Part shown: positions 45,837 through 55,923 of the stretch, in pieces
Position numbering within the stretch: the stretch's first letter is position 1
How the letters are laid out: the number at the start of each line of letters is the position of its first letter
From: an uncultured Clostridia bacterium
GTDB lineage: Bacteria > Bacillota > Clostridia > Oscillospirales > Ruminococcaceae
Length of the DNA: 64,000 bases
Assembly: GCA_947627235.1 (NCBI GenBank)
Contig: CANQVG010000002.1
Span: 1-64,000, forward strand
Direction: 5' to 3'
Notes under the pieces: model-generated
What the model was told of the DNA's origin: nothing
The model's database searches: none
The model's input: the letters and a program-made list of their open reading frames with translations, nothing else
Position numbers and translations under genes: made by a program

Positions 45837-46727
45837 ATGAAAAAACTGCTTTTTGAGGGTGCGGCGACCGCGATTGTGACGCCGTTTAACCCCGACGGAA
45901 GTATAAATTTTGAAAAATACGGCGAACTTATTGATTGGCAGATTGAAAGCGGCATTGACGCTATTGTCGCCGTCGGAACCACCGGGGAAAACGCCACCCT
46001 CACGGGCGAAGAACACCGCGAACTTATGCGATATGCCGTGAAGAGGGTAAACCATCGTGTTCCCGTGATTTGTTCTACCGGCTCTAACGACACCGCTTAT
46101 GGCGCCGAAACCTCGAAAGCAGCCGAGGAGGCGGGCGCCGACGGTCTGCTATGGGTCACGCCCTACTACAACAAGACATCTCAGCACGGACTTATACGCC
46201 ACTATGAGAAGATGCTTAAAAGCGTTTCGCTGCCTGTAATTCTCTATCATATCCCCGGGCGAACCGGTTTGACTGTAAAGGTCGAGACCTTTAAGGAGCT
46301 TTCAAAGCACCCGCAGATTGTCGGCGTAAAGGAAGCGAGCGGCAATATCTCCCAGGTCGCGGCTCTTATAGAAGCCTGCGGCGATGACCTGCCCGTCTAC
46401 AGCGGCAACGACGACCAGATTCTGCCCACTATGGCGCTCGGCGCAAAGGGCGTAATTTCGGTGCTTTCCAACATTCTTCCGCGCGAGACCCACGACATCT
46501 GCCGACTTTGCCTTGACAACGATTTTGCCTCTGCGCGCGCTCTTATGCTTAAATATCTCGGACTTGCGAATAAGCTCTTTATCGACGTCAATCCCGTGCC
46601 GGTAAAAGAGGCTATGAATATGATGGGATTCGATGTCGGAGGCTGCCGTCTGCCGCTCTGCGAGATGACCGAGCGCGACCGATATGCACTGCGTGAGGCT
46701 CTTGTTAAGCACAATCTTGTAAAGTGA
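45837..46727 (+). CDS. dapA: 4-hydroxy-tetrahydrodipicolinate synthase
   Basis: GAATAIVTPFNPDGSINFEKY; VGTTGENATLTGEEH. Confidence 0.96.
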   Translation: MKKLLFEGAATAIVTPFNPDGSINFEKYGELIDWQIESGIDAIVAVGTTGENATLTGEEHRELMRYAVKRVNHRVPVICSTGSNDTAYGAETSKAAEEAGADGLLWVTPYYNKTSQHGLIRHYEKMLKSVSLPVILYHIPGRTGLTVKVETFKELSKHPQIVGVKEASGNISQVAALIEACGDDLPVYSGNDDQILPTMALGAKGVISVLSNILPRETHDICRLCLDNDFASARALMLKYLGLANKLFIDVNPVPVKEAMNMMGFDVGGCRLPLCEMTERDRYALREALVKHNLVK

Positions 46728-46768
46728 TAGAGCTTTACATATAAAAACCGAACATATTTTTTAAGGAA

Positions 46769-47527
46769 GTGAAAGCTTTGACAAAGATAGTAATAAGCGG
46801 CGCTAACGGCAAGATGGGCAGGGCAGTTGCTGACGTGATATCGACCCGCGAAGACTGTAAGGTGATAGCCGGAATTGACCCCAATACCGTAAAGCTTTCT
46901 GACTTTACAGTGTATTCGTCGCCTTCCGAACTTCCCGAGGCGCCGGATGTTATTGTCGACTTTTCCCACCCCTGTGCGCTCGACGGACTTTTAGGCTATG
47001 CTCTCACAAACGGCGTTGCGCTTGTTCTCGCATCAACCGGCTATACACCGGAGCAGACCGAGAAGATTCGTTCGGCCTCGCTCCAGATACCGATTTTCTT
47101 TACCGCCAATATGTCGCTTGGGATAAATCTTCTGCGCGAGCTTGCGAAGAAAGCTGCTTCGGTTCTCGGCGACCAGTTTGACGTCGAGATAGTCGAGCGG
47201 CACCACAATCAGAAGCTCGACGCCCCGAGCGGTACCGCGCTGATGCTCGCAGATTCGATAAACGAGGCGCGCGACGGCAGATACAACTATGTCTACGACA
47301 GGCACAGCTACAGGCGCAAGCGCGAGCGCACTGAAATAGGGATTCACTCTGTTCGCGGGGGAACGATTGTCGGCGACCACGAAATTATATTTGCGGGTCG
47401 CGACGAGGTAATCACGCTCAGTCATTCGGCGGCTTCAAAGGAGGTATTTGCGGTCGGCGCTGTCAACGCTGCTGTCTTTATCAGCCGTAAAGCCGCAGGA
47501 CTTTACAGTATGTCGGATATGATTTAA
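46769..47527 (+). CDS. dapB: 4-hydroxy-tetrahydrodipicolinate reductase
   Basis: VISGANGKMGRAVADVI; VERHHNQKLDAPSGTAL. Confidence 0.96.
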   Translation: MKALTKIVISGANGKMGRAVADVISTREDCKVIAGIDPNTVKLSDFTVYSSPSELPEAPDVIVDFSHPCALDGLLGYALTNGVALVLASTGYTPEQTEKIRSASLQIPIFFTANMSLGINLLRELAKKAASVLGDQFDVEIVERHHNQKLDAPSGTALMLADSINEARDGRYNYVYDRHSYRRKRERTEIGIHSVRGGTIVGDHEIIFAGRDEVITLSHSAASKEVFAVGAVNAAVFISRKAAGLYSMSDMI

Positions 47528-47535
47528 AGAAAGGA

Positions 47536-48711
47536 ATGTTACCTATGGTCGGTGCAAAGAGAATATCGTCAATACTTCTTGTATTTTTCATTCTTGTGTC
47601 GCTTCTTTCCGGCTGCGGCTCGGAGTCCGAGTCCGGCATCTATTTGATGCGCGAGGGCTTAAAGGCGACTGACATCGTCGAAGAAATGGGTATGGGAATC
47701 AACCTCGGCAACACGTTCGAGGCTTATTACAGCGACGACGGCAACCTCTGCGGCTTTTCGCAGATAGTTGATGACGGCGAGTCTACCGACTACGAAACTT
47801 GCTGGGGCGCTGTTGAGACCACCCGCGAGATGATAGACGGCATAAAGGATTCAGGCTTTAAGACTTTGAGGATACCCGTTTTCTGGGGCAACGGTATGGC
47901 TGACGGCTCGGATTTCAAAATCAGCAAAAGGGTAATCGGCCGTGTGGAGCAGGTTGTCAAGTGGGCACTTGAAGACGGTCTTTATGTCGTCATAAATATG
48001 CACCACTACGATGAGCGGCTTATCATGTTTCTTGACCGCGAGGATGCTGTCGCGGCGGCGGGAAAGGTCTGGACGCAGGTCGCAGAGCATTTCAGGGATT
48101 ACGGCGACCACCTCATATTTGAGGGATATAACGAGTATCTTGGCGGCGTAAAGGACGGCACTTCCGCCTCAGACGCCGAAAAGTTTGACTACTGCAACGA
48201 AATGAACCAGATTTTTGTCGACTCCGTGCGCGCAACTGGCGGCAACAATTCCGAGCGCATACTCATAGCTTCCGGCTTTAACACGAATATCGACAAGACT
48301 TCGAGCGACGGCTTTAAGATGCCGGAAGATTCCGCCGAGGATAAGCTGATGGTTTCGGTGCATTATATCGACAACGCGATGTACTGGTCGAATCAGATAG
48401 GCAGCGAAAACTGGCACGACTATTCGGTGTCGCAGTGCGATCTTCTCAAAAAGCGTTTTACCGCCGAGGGCATACCAGTTTTCGTGGGCGAGTGTACCGG
48501 CAGTTACGACGGCAGAATGGTGAGCGACCCGAAATACGGGTCTTCACAGGACTGCGTTCGCGAGCTGATACGGTTAGCTAAGGAGGATTACGGTTTTATC
48601 CCCGTCATCTGGGATACACACAACAGTGATGGCAGTTCTTTCTACAATCGCATCAAATGCGAGATTTCGGACAGCGAAAACGCTGAAACTATAAAAAAGT
48701 ACGGAAATTAA
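47536..48711 (+). CDS. GH5-like cellulase/endoglucanase, predicted lipoprotein
   Basis: Lipobox LLSGC; MGMGINLGNTFEAYY; GFKTLRIPVFW; FEGYNEYLGG. Confidence 0.88.
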   Translation: MLPMVGAKRISSILLVFFILVSLLSGCGSESESGIYLMREGLKATDIVEEMGMGINLGNTFEAYYSDDGNLCGFSQIVDDGESTDYETCWGAVETTREMIDGIKDSGFKTLRIPVFWGNGMADGSDFKISKRVIGRVEQVVKWALEDGLYVVINMHHYDERLIMFLDREDAVAAAGKVWTQVAEHFRDYGDHLIFEGYNEYLGGVKDGTSASDAEKFDYCNEMNQIFVDSVRATGGNNSERILIASGFNTNIDKTSSDGFKMPEDSAEDKLMVSVHYIDNAMYWSNQIGSENWHDYSVSQCDLLKKRFTAEGIPVFVGECTGSYDGRMVSDPKYGSSQDCVRELIRLAKEDYGFIPVIWDTHNSDGSSFYNRIKCEISDSENAETIKKYGN

Positions 48712-48748
48712 CACGGTCAGGCAAAGCTCTGCACTATATATGAAAAAC

Positions 48749-48777
48749 AAAAAAGCGGTCAGAAGACCGCTTTTTTT
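48749..48777. terminator. Bidirectional intrinsic terminator
   Basis: AAAAAGCGGTC-agaa-GACCGCTTTTTTT. Confidence 0.88.
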
Positions 48778-48778
48778 G

Positions 48779-50356
48779 CTATTTTCCGCTTTCGCCGTAG
48801 TTTGAAAGCACCCTTGCCGAGGGGTCGTTTACGTTGCAGCCCTCCCAGTCCTTATTCGGCATCCAGAAGCCGACTATCATCTGCGACTGGTTCGGGTAAT
48901 ACTTCTCAAAAATTTCGCGGTAGAGGAGCGACTCCTTTGTAAACGGCTTTGCGTGGTCGTATTTCTGCGATTTTTCCTCAAATTCGGCGTCGCTGTAAAG
49001 GCTTTCGGCATATTCTTTCAGGTAGTCCACCATAGAGTGACCGACCGCGTCGGAAAAAGCTGCCTTTTCGCGGTAGAGAATGTCGTGCGGGAGATAGCCG
49101 CCGCTCTCAAACGCCTTTCTGAGCAGATATTTTCCCTTGCTATATTTGTTGAGCTTCAGCTCGGGATTTACCGACATCACGTACTCTACAAAGTCGAGGT
49201 CGCCGAAAGGCACCCGGGCTTCGAGCGAGTTGACCGAGATGCAGCGATCGGCTCTGAGGACGTCGTACATATGAAGCTCGCGGACGCGCTTTTCGGCTTC
49301 TTTCTGGAAAGCTTCCGCGGAGGGCGCGAAGTCGGTGTATTTATAGCCGAAAAGCTCATCGGATATCTCGCCTGTGAGGATAACCCGTATATCAGTCTGT
49401 TCGTGAATGGCCTTACAGACGAGATACATTCCTATACTCGCGCGGACCGTTGTTATGTCAAAGGTTCCGAGAAGCTCTATGACCCTTTCAAGCGATGCAA
49501 TTACGTCGTCTTTTGAGATGATGACCTCGGTGTGGTCGCTGCCGATGTAATTGGCAACCTGACGCGCGTATTTAAGGTCTATAGCGTCTCCGCTCATACC
49601 TATTGAAAACGTCTTTATTGGCACGTCCGACGCCCTCTGCGCCACGGCGCATACAAGCGAGCTGTCGAGCCCGCCGCTCAGCAGGTACCCGACCTTTGCG
49701 TCGGAGACAAGCCGCTTTTCGATTCCCTTTTTAAGCAGGTCGTGAATTTTTCGGGTGACTTCTTCAATGCCGTCGGGGGAGTAGGAATCGGCGCGGGCGA
49801 TGTCGCGGTAGCGGATAAACTCGCCGTTTTTGTAGTAGTGTCCGGGAGGAAATGGCAGGATTTTGTCGCAAAGACCTATGAGGTTTTTCGGTTCGCTCGC
49901 AAAGGCGATGTTCCCGTCGGCTTTGAAGCCGTAGTAGAGCGGACGGATACCTATGGGGTCGCGTGCGGCGATAAATTCGCCCGTCTTTCCGTCGAAAAGT
50001 ATAAGGGCAAATTCAGCGTCGAGCATACTGAACATATCGGTGCCGTATTCAAAATACATCGGCAGCAGGATTTCGCAGTCGGAGCCGCTTCTGAAGCTGT
50101 ACTTTTTGCTAAGCTTTTCCTTTATTTTTTCAAAACCGTATATCTCGCCGTTGCAGACGATATAGCTTCCGTTGCGTTCAAAGGGCTGCATGCCCTCCGG
50201 TGTCAGTCCCATTATGGCGAGGCGGTGGAAGCCCAGAAGCCCATTGCCGGTGTCGACTATGCGGCTGTCGTCGGGACCGCGCGATTTTGTTCTCTGAAAT
50301 CCCGCCTTAAAAAGTCCGATGTCGGTTTCGCCGCAGCAGCCCATTATTGAGCACAT
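48779..50356 (-). CDS. asnB: Asparagine synthase (glutamine-hydrolysing)
   Basis: 525 aa; Cys2 GATase CSIMGC; YLLSGGLDSSLVCAVA. Confidence 0.93.
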   Translation of the reverse strand: MCSIMGCCGETDIGLFKAGFQRTKSRGPDDSRIVDTGNGLLGFHRLAIMGLTPEGMQPFERNGSYIVCNGEIYGFEKIKEKLSKKYSFRSGSDCEILLPMYFEYGTDMFSMLDAEFALILFDGKTGEFIAARDPIGIRPLYYGFKADGNIAFASEPKNLIGLCDKILPFPPGHYYKNGEFIRYRDIARADSYSPDGIEEVTRKIHDLLKKGIEKRLVSDAKVGYLLSGGLDSSLVCAVAQRASDVPIKTFSIGMSGDAIDLKYARQVANYIGSDHTEVIISKDDVIASLERVIELLGTFDITTVRASIGMYLVCKAIHEQTDIRVILTGEISDELFGYKYTDFAPSAEAFQKEAEKRVRELHMYDVLRADRCISVNSLEARVPFGDLDFVEYVMSVNPELKLNKYSKGKYLLRKAFESGGYLPHDILYREKAAFSDAVGHSMVDYLKEYAESLYSDAEFEEKSQKYDHAKPFTKESLLYREIFEKYYPNQSQMIVGFWMPNKDWEGCNVNDPSARVLSNYGESGK

Positions 50357-50456
50357 ATGTATCTGTCCTTTCGATTTTCCGATTAGAAGGAATCCTGTGA
50401 GGATTAAAAGTTTTCGTCTGCCTTTTAAAGCTATAAATCCGGCTTCTGCCGATGTG

Positions 50457-52181
50457 TCATTCTACGTCTTGCAGGGCGTCGTAGCCCTCTTCGCCGGTTC
50501 TCACCTTTACGACGTTCTCAACGTCGTATACGAATATCTTGCCGTCTCCGATGTGGCCGGTGTACAGCACCTTTTTGGCGGTCTCGATTACCGTTCTGAC
50601 GGGTATCTTTGAGACTACTATGTCGACCTGAACCTTAGGCAGCAGGTTTGTCTCTACGGGAACGCCGCGGTAGTATTCCGGTTTGCCTTTCTGGGCGCCG
50701 AAGCCCATAACGTGCGAGACGGTCATACCGGTGATGCCGAGTTTGGACATAGCGGTTTTGAGAGCGTCGAATTTCGCTTCCTTGCAGATGATTTCAACCT
50801 TTGTAAACTTTGGAGAATCGCCCGCAAAGGTGGGCATCTTTCTGACTGGAACAGCCTCCGCCTCGGGGACGTCTCCGCTGACGACAGACGGGGCTTCGTA
50901 GTCGCCGTATGAGGTAAACTTATCAACTGCGGGCATAAAGTCGGGGTAAGCCGAGGGAAGACCATGTTCGGGAATATCGAGACCCATAATTTCCTCGTCG
51001 GCGGTGACTCTTATTCCGTGGAACTTCTTGATGAACGCGAAGAAAATCACCATCATTACCGCCGCATATGAAGCTACGCTTACAAATCCGAGGAGCTGAA
51101 GCCCAAGCTGTTTGAATTCTCCGGTGTAGAAGAGACCGCGCAGACCGGCAGGGGCGTCGGGGTTGGAAAGAAGTCCTACGGCTATCGTTCCCCAGATGCC
51201 GTTTGCCATATGGACGCCTACCGCACCGACGGGGTCGTCGATGTGGAGTTTGAGGTCGAGCGTTTCAACCACGACAACAACGAGTATGCCCGAAACAAGA
51301 CCGACTACAGAAGCTCCTATGGCGTCCATAGAATCGCAGCCGGCGGTTATGCCTACAAGTCCCGCGAGGGAGGCGTTAAGGCACATCGAAACGTCCGGTT
51401 TGCCGTTTTTTATCCAAGTGAAAATCATAGTAGTGCAGGTCGCGACGGAGGGGGCTACGGTAGTTGTGAGGAAGATTGAGGCGAGTTCGCTCACGCTTGT
51501 CGCGGCGGCGCCGTTAAAGCCGTACCAGCCGAGCCAGAGAATGAATACGCCGAGTGCGCCGAGGGTTATTGAGTGACCGGGAATGGCGTTTACCTTGACA
51601 ACCTTGCCGTCCTTGTCGCGGACGTATTTGCCGATTCTCGGACCGAGGAATATCGCGCCGACGAGGGCAGCGATGCCGCCGACCATATGAATTGCGCAGG
51701 AGCCTGCGTAGTCGTGGAAGCCGAGCTGAGAGAGCCAGCCGCCGCCCCATATCCAGTGTGCCTCAATGGGGTAGACTACGAGAGAAATTATCGCGCTGTA
51801 TATGCAGTATGCCGAGAACTTTGTTCTCTCCGCCATAGCTCCCGAGACTATAGTCGCGGTAGTGGCGCAGAAAACGAGGTTGAATACGAATGTCGAAGCG
51901 CCGGTGAAGCCATCGGCGGGGGAGGCGATGAACTCCTTGAAGTTGGTAAACAGGTCCATATTCGGAAGACCTATAAGCCCGAAGAGAGTATCTTCACCCA
52001 TCATAAGAGTGTAGCCGAGGAGCGAAAAGACCACGGTGCCGATACAGAAGTCCATAAGGTTTTTCATTATTATGTTGCCGGCGTTTTTGGCTCTTGTGAA
52101 GCCGGTTTCGACCATTGCGAAGCCCGCCTGCATCCAGAAAACAAGTGCGGCGCCTATGAGGTACCAGAATTCTACTGTCAT
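50457..52181 (-). CDS. amt: Ammonium transporter fused to C-terminal PII (GlnB-like) domain
   Basis: Amt core FWMQAGFAMVETGFTRAKNAGNIIMKNLMDF plus PII-like FTKVEIICKEAKFDALKTAMSKLGITGMTVSHVMGFGAQKG...GDGKIFVYDVENVVKVRTGEEG. Confidence 0.93.
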   Translation of the reverse strand: MTVEFWYLIGAALVFWMQAGFAMVETGFTRAKNAGNIIMKNLMDFCIGTVVFSLLGYTLMMGEDTLFGLIGLPNMDLFTNFKEFIASPADGFTGASTFVFNLVFCATTATIVSGAMAERTKFSAYCIYSAIISLVVYPIEAHWIWGGGWLSQLGFHDYAGSCAIHMVGGIAALVGAIFLGPRIGKYVRDKDGKVVKVNAIPGHSITLGALGVFILWLGWYGFNGAAATSVSELASIFLTTTVAPSVATCTTMIFTWIKNGKPDVSMCLNASLAGLVGITAGCDSMDAIGASVVGLVSGILVVVVVETLDLKLHIDDPVGAVGVHMANGIWGTIAVGLLSNPDAPAGLRGLFYTGEFKQLGLQLLGFVSVASYAAVMMVIFFAFIKKFHGIRVTADEEIMGLDIPEHGLPSAYPDFMPAVDKFTSYGDYEAPSVVSGDVPEAEAVPVRKMPTFAGDSPKFTKVEIICKEAKFDALKTAMSKLGITGMTVSHVMGFGAQKGKPEYYRGVPVETNLLPKVQVDIVVSKIPVRTVIETAKKVLYTGHIGDGKIFVYDVENVVKVRTGEEGYDALQDVE

Positions 52182-52224
52182 AAATTTCACCTTTCTTGAA
52201 ATAAGAAGTGTATATCTATAACCA

Positions 52225-52340
52225 GCTCCAGAGCCTGACCCCACGGTCTGCCGCTTGCCCGCAAAGGACGCTTAGTAATTAAGATATTCAGTTTTTAGGC
52301 AGACGTCGGCAACATTTTCCGACGCCTGCCGTCGGTTTTT
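52225..52340 (+). ncRNA. Candidate + strand small RNA ending in hairpin plus T5 between glnN and amt (both on minus strand)
   Basis: GTCTGCC (52246) : GGCAGAC (52298); GGCAGACGTCGG : CCGACGCCTGCC; CCGACG-cctgc-CGTCGG-TTTTT. Confidence 0.3.
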
Positions 52341-52348
52341 ATGTGGGG

Positions 52349-54439
52349 TTATCTTACCCCGAACAGAAGCTCGCCGTATGTCGGATATTTCCAGTATTTC
52401 TCCGATGTCATGGTTTCCGCTTCGTCGGCGGGGGCGCGCAGGGCGTCCATTCTCGGAAGAATCTCGTCGCGTATGAAGAAGGAAGCCTTTTCCACGTCCT
52501 CAATGGTCTTATATTCCGAAATCTTAGCTTCGAGGTCGTCGGTTGCGGCGTCTATCTTTTCGAGGAGCGCCGAAAGCTTTTCGATTATCTTCTTCTCGTA
52601 GTTGTAGGGTACGCCTATGCCCATCTTCTTGTATGCCGCTTCCGAGAGGTCGGCTATGTATTCGTCGATAGAGGGCATAATCATCTTTCTCGACATCTCT
52701 GCCATAGTTTTTGCCTCGATGTTTACGGTCTTGACATAGTTTTCAAGCATTATCTCGCAGCGCGACTTAAGCTCCGCTTCCGAGTATACTTTATGTGCGG
52801 TGAGCATATCCACGTTCTTTTTGTCAAGCAGGTGAGGCATAGCGTCGGGAGTGGTGCGAAGGTTCATAAGACCTCTCACTTTTGTAGCTTCCTCTATCCA
52901 GCTTTCGTCGTAGCCGTTGCCGTTGAAGATGATTCTCTTGTGTTCTCTTATGGTACGGCGAATCATATCGTGGAGTGCCGAGTTGAAATCCTCAGCCTTT
53001 TCAAGCTCGTCGGCGAACTGCTTCAGGCTCTCCGCGACGGCGGAGTTGAGCATAATGTTCGCGCAGGCGATAGAGTTGGAGGAGCCGAGCATACGGAACT
53101 CGAACTTGTTGCCGGTAAAGGCGAAAGGCGAGGTGCGGTTGCGGTCGGTGTTATCGCGCTGGAAGCGAGGCAAAACGTGTACGCCGAGCTTCATAGTTGT
53201 TTTTTCGGAGCCGCCGTAGGGTGTGTCGCTCTCAATGGCGTCGAGAACGGCCTGTAGCTCGTCGCCGAGGAACATCGAGACAACTGCCGGAGGCGCTTCG
53301 TTCGCACCGAGACGGTGGTCGTTGCCCGCGGTGGCAACTGCGAGTCTCAACAGATCCTGATAATCGTCTACCGCCTTGATGACCGCCACAAGGAACAGCA
53401 GGAACTGTGCGTTTTCGTAGGGGGTCTCGCCGGGAGCGAGGAGGTTTACGCCGGTGTCGGTCGAAATCGACCAGTTATTGTGCTTGCCGCTTCCGTTCAC
53501 TCCGGCAAACGGCTTTTCGTGGAGCAGGCATACAAGACCGTGTTTTGCCGCGACCTTCTGCATAATTTCCATAGTGAGCTGGTTGTGGTCGGTGGCGATG
53601 TTGGTGGTCGAGTAGATGGGAGCAAGCTCGTGCTGAGCCGGCGCGACTTCGTTGTGCTCGGTCTTAGCAAGGATTCCGAGCTTCCAAAGCTCGTCGTTTA
53701 GCTCTGCCATATAGGCCGCGACTCTCGGCTTGATTACGCCGAAGTAGTGGTCGTCAAGCTCCTGACCCTTAGGCGGCATCGCGCCGAAAAGCGTTCTGCC
53801 GGTGTATATGAGGTCTGGACGGCGGTCATACAGCTCCTTGTCAACAAGGAAATACTCCTGCTCCGGACCTACGGAGGTCTTCACGCATTTTACGTCGTCA
53901 TTGCCGAAGAGCCTGAGAATTCTGAGCGCCTGCTTGTTGAGTGCCTCCATCGAGCGCAGAAGCGGAGTCTTCTTGTCGAGAGCCTCGCCGCCGTATGAGC
54001 AGAAAGCTGTCGGGATGCAGAGCGTTTTGCCCTTGATGAACGCATAGGAAGTGGGGTCCCAAGCGGTGTAGCCTCTTGCCTCAAAGGTGGCTCTCAGCCC
54101 TCCAGACGGAAAGCTTGAGGCGTCCGGCTCGCCTTTGATCAGCTCTTTGCCGGAAAATTCCATTATCACCCTGCCGTCGGGCGAAGGGGAGATAAAGCTG
54201 TCGTGTTTTTCGGCTGTGATGCCGGTAAGCGGCTGGAACCAGTGGGTGTAGTGAGTGGCGCCTTTTGAGACCGCCCAGTCCTTCATAGCCTCCGCGACGG
54301 CGTTGGCTACCGAAATGTCGAGCCGTGCGCCCTCATCAATAGTCTTTTTCAGAGACTTGTAGACCGAGGCGGAAAGCGTCGCTTTCATAACTCTGTCGTC
54401 AAATACCATGCTGCCGAAGTAATCCGTAACGTTTGCCAT
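52349..54439 (-). CDS. glnN: Glutamine synthetase type III
   Basis: 696 aa; [38 protein letters not shown]. Confidence 0.96.
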   Translation of the reverse strand: MANVTDYFGSMVFDDRVMKATLSASVYKSLKKTIDEGARLDISVANAVAEAMKDWAVSKGATHYTHWFQPLTGITAEKHDSFISPSPDGRVIMEFSGKELIKGEPDASSFPSGGLRATFEARGYTAWDPTSYAFIKGKTLCIPTAFCSYGGEALDKKTPLLRSMEALNKQALRILRLFGNDDVKCVKTSVGPEQEYFLVDKELYDRRPDLIYTGRTLFGAMPPKGQELDDHYFGVIKPRVAAYMAELNDELWKLGILAKTEHNEVAPAQHELAPIYSTTNIATDHNQLTMEIMQKVAAKHGLVCLLHEKPFAGVNGSGKHNNWSISTDTGVNLLAPGETPYENAQFLLFLVAVIKAVDDYQDLLRLAVATAGNDHRLGANEAPPAVVSMFLGDELQAVLDAIESDTPYGGSEKTTMKLGVHVLPRFQRDNTDRNRTSPFAFTGNKFEFRMLGSSNSIACANIMLNSAVAESLKQFADELEKAEDFNSALHDMIRRTIREHKRIIFNGNGYDESWIEEATKVRGLMNLRTTPDAMPHLLDKKNVDMLTAHKVYSEAELKSRCEIMLENYVKTVNIEAKTMAEMSRKMIMPSIDEYIADLSEAAYKKMGIGVPYNYEKKIIEKLSALLEKIDAATDDLEAKISEYKTIEDVEKASFFIRDEILPRMDALRAPADEAETMTSEKYWKYPTYGELLFGVR

Positions 54440-54474
54440 AATCTTCTTCTCCTGTCCTGTAAGATTTGATAAAC

Positions 54475-54529
54475 AAAAAAGAAAGACGCCGTCGGGAAAC
54501 GTATCCCGAAGACGTCTTTGCCTTCAACG
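54475..54529 (-). promoter_or_regulatory. Candidate ANTAR-type antitermination leader of glnN
   Basis: Hairpin GAAGGC-AAAGAC-GTCTTC (54508-54525), GGGA-TACGTT-TCCC (54494-54507), and competing terminator AAAGACG...CGTCTTT-C-TTTTTT. Confidence 0.55.
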
Positions 54530-54535
54530 TTTGCC

Positions 54536-54564
54536 ATTCTACACCCTTTTTGCCCATTTGTCAA
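54536..54564 (-). promoter_or_regulatory. glnN promoter
   Basis: Minus strand TTGACA, 17-nt spacer, TAGAAT. Confidence 0.75.
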
Positions 54565-54679
54565 TACCAAAACTTCATTTTTTTATAATTATTTTTGAAT
54601 TTGCAGCGAATTGTTAAAATTTTTGCAGGACTACGGTGTATGTTGATTCATTTTTGTGCAAAATTTTCTCTGAATCCGA

Positions 54680-54708
54680 TTGACATTTTTATTATTGTAT
54701 GTTAGAAT
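54680..54708 (+). promoter_or_regulatory. Promoter of the gltB/glnA operon
   Basis: TTGACA, 17-nt spacer, TAGAAT. Confidence 0.75.
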
Positions 54709-54727
54709 ACGTAAAGTGACAATTCAA

Positions 54728-54792
54728 AGTGAGCAACGGCGTTCACTCGTTAGGGGCATCTGTGTCCTTTTGCGGGTGGCGTTTATTTTTTT
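54728..54792 (+). promoter_or_regulatory. Candidate ANTAR-type dual-hairpin leader of the split GOGAT operon
   Basis: P1 AGTGAGC-AACGGC-GTTCACT; P2 AGGGGC-ATCTGT-GTCCTT; CACTCG:CGGGTG alternative stem followed by T-rich run. Confidence 0.55.
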
Positions 54793-55923
54793 ATGAAAGG
54801 ATATGATGGTATGCGGGATTGTCCCAACGACAATTTAAAAGAGGGCGCGGTGAGAATACCCTCCGGCTGCGCCATTTCCGCCGCGATATCCCGCGACGGC
54901 AGAAAGTTCACCGGAGAGGGAATTATCAAAAGTATGATACCTATGCATGACCGTTCCAACGGTCTCGGAGGAGGTTTTGCCGCCTACGGTATCTATCCCG
55001 ACTACAAGGATTATTATGCGCTCCACATTTTTTACGACGACAACGAAAGCCGTTTTGACTGCGAAAAATATCTTGCGGAGAGATTTGAAATAGTCCGCAG
55101 CGAGATAATCCCGACCCGCAAGATGCCCGAGATAACCGACTGTCCGCTTATATGGCGCTATTTTGCTGTTCCCGAGCACAACCGGCTCAACGCCTCGCAG
55201 CTCACACCGGACGAATACGTCGCCCGTGCGGTGACGGGGATAAACGCCGGACTTAAGGGCGCATATGTCTTTTCGAGCGGCAAGAATATGGGCGCGTTCA
55301 AGGCGGTAGGTTTTCCGGAGGACGTCGGCAGGTTCTATAAGCTCGACGAATACGAGGCTTATCTCTGGACGGCTCACGGCAGATATCCTACAAACACCCC
55401 CGGATGGTGGGGCGGCGCCCACCCGTTTGCGCTGCTCAATTATTCGATAGTACATAACGGCGAGATTTCTTCATACGACGCCAACCGCAGGTTTATAGAG
55501 ATGTTCGGCTACCGCTGCACTCTTCAGACCGATACCGAGGTCATCACGTATATTGCCGACTATCTGCTGAGAAAGCAGGGTCTTACCCTTGAGGAGACGG
55601 CCTCTGTTATCGCAGCGCCGTTCTGGTCGACGATAGCGAAAAAGCCTCCCGAGGAGGCGGAAAAGCTCAAATTCCTGCGAACCGTCTATCCGAACCTGCT
55701 CATCACCGGACCTTTCTCGATAATACTCGGCTTCGAGGGAGGAATGATGGCTCTTAACGACCGTTTAAAGCTGCGCTCTATGGTCGTCGGTGAAAAAGAC
55801 GATATGGTTTACGCAGCGAGCGAGGAGGCTGCCATCAGGGTGATGGAGCCTGAGCTTTCAAAGCTTTACGCCCCTGCGGGCGGCGAGCCGGTAATTGTTA
55901 AGGTAAAGGAGGGCGCGTTTTAA
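54793..55923 (+). CDS. Glutamate synthase glutaminase (class II GATase) domain protein
   Basis: 376 aa; [27 protein letters not shown]-like region; [14 protein letters not shown]. Confidence 0.9.
   Translation: [376 protein letters not shown]

Noticed and set aside
54385-54570. 61-aa minus-strand ORF starting ahead of glnN (contains [11 protein letters not shown], sharing ATGGCAAACGTT with the glnN start)
   Set aside because: Its ATG overlaps the -10 box of the predicted promoter so it is probably not transcribed; the shared 12-mer is curious but may be chance
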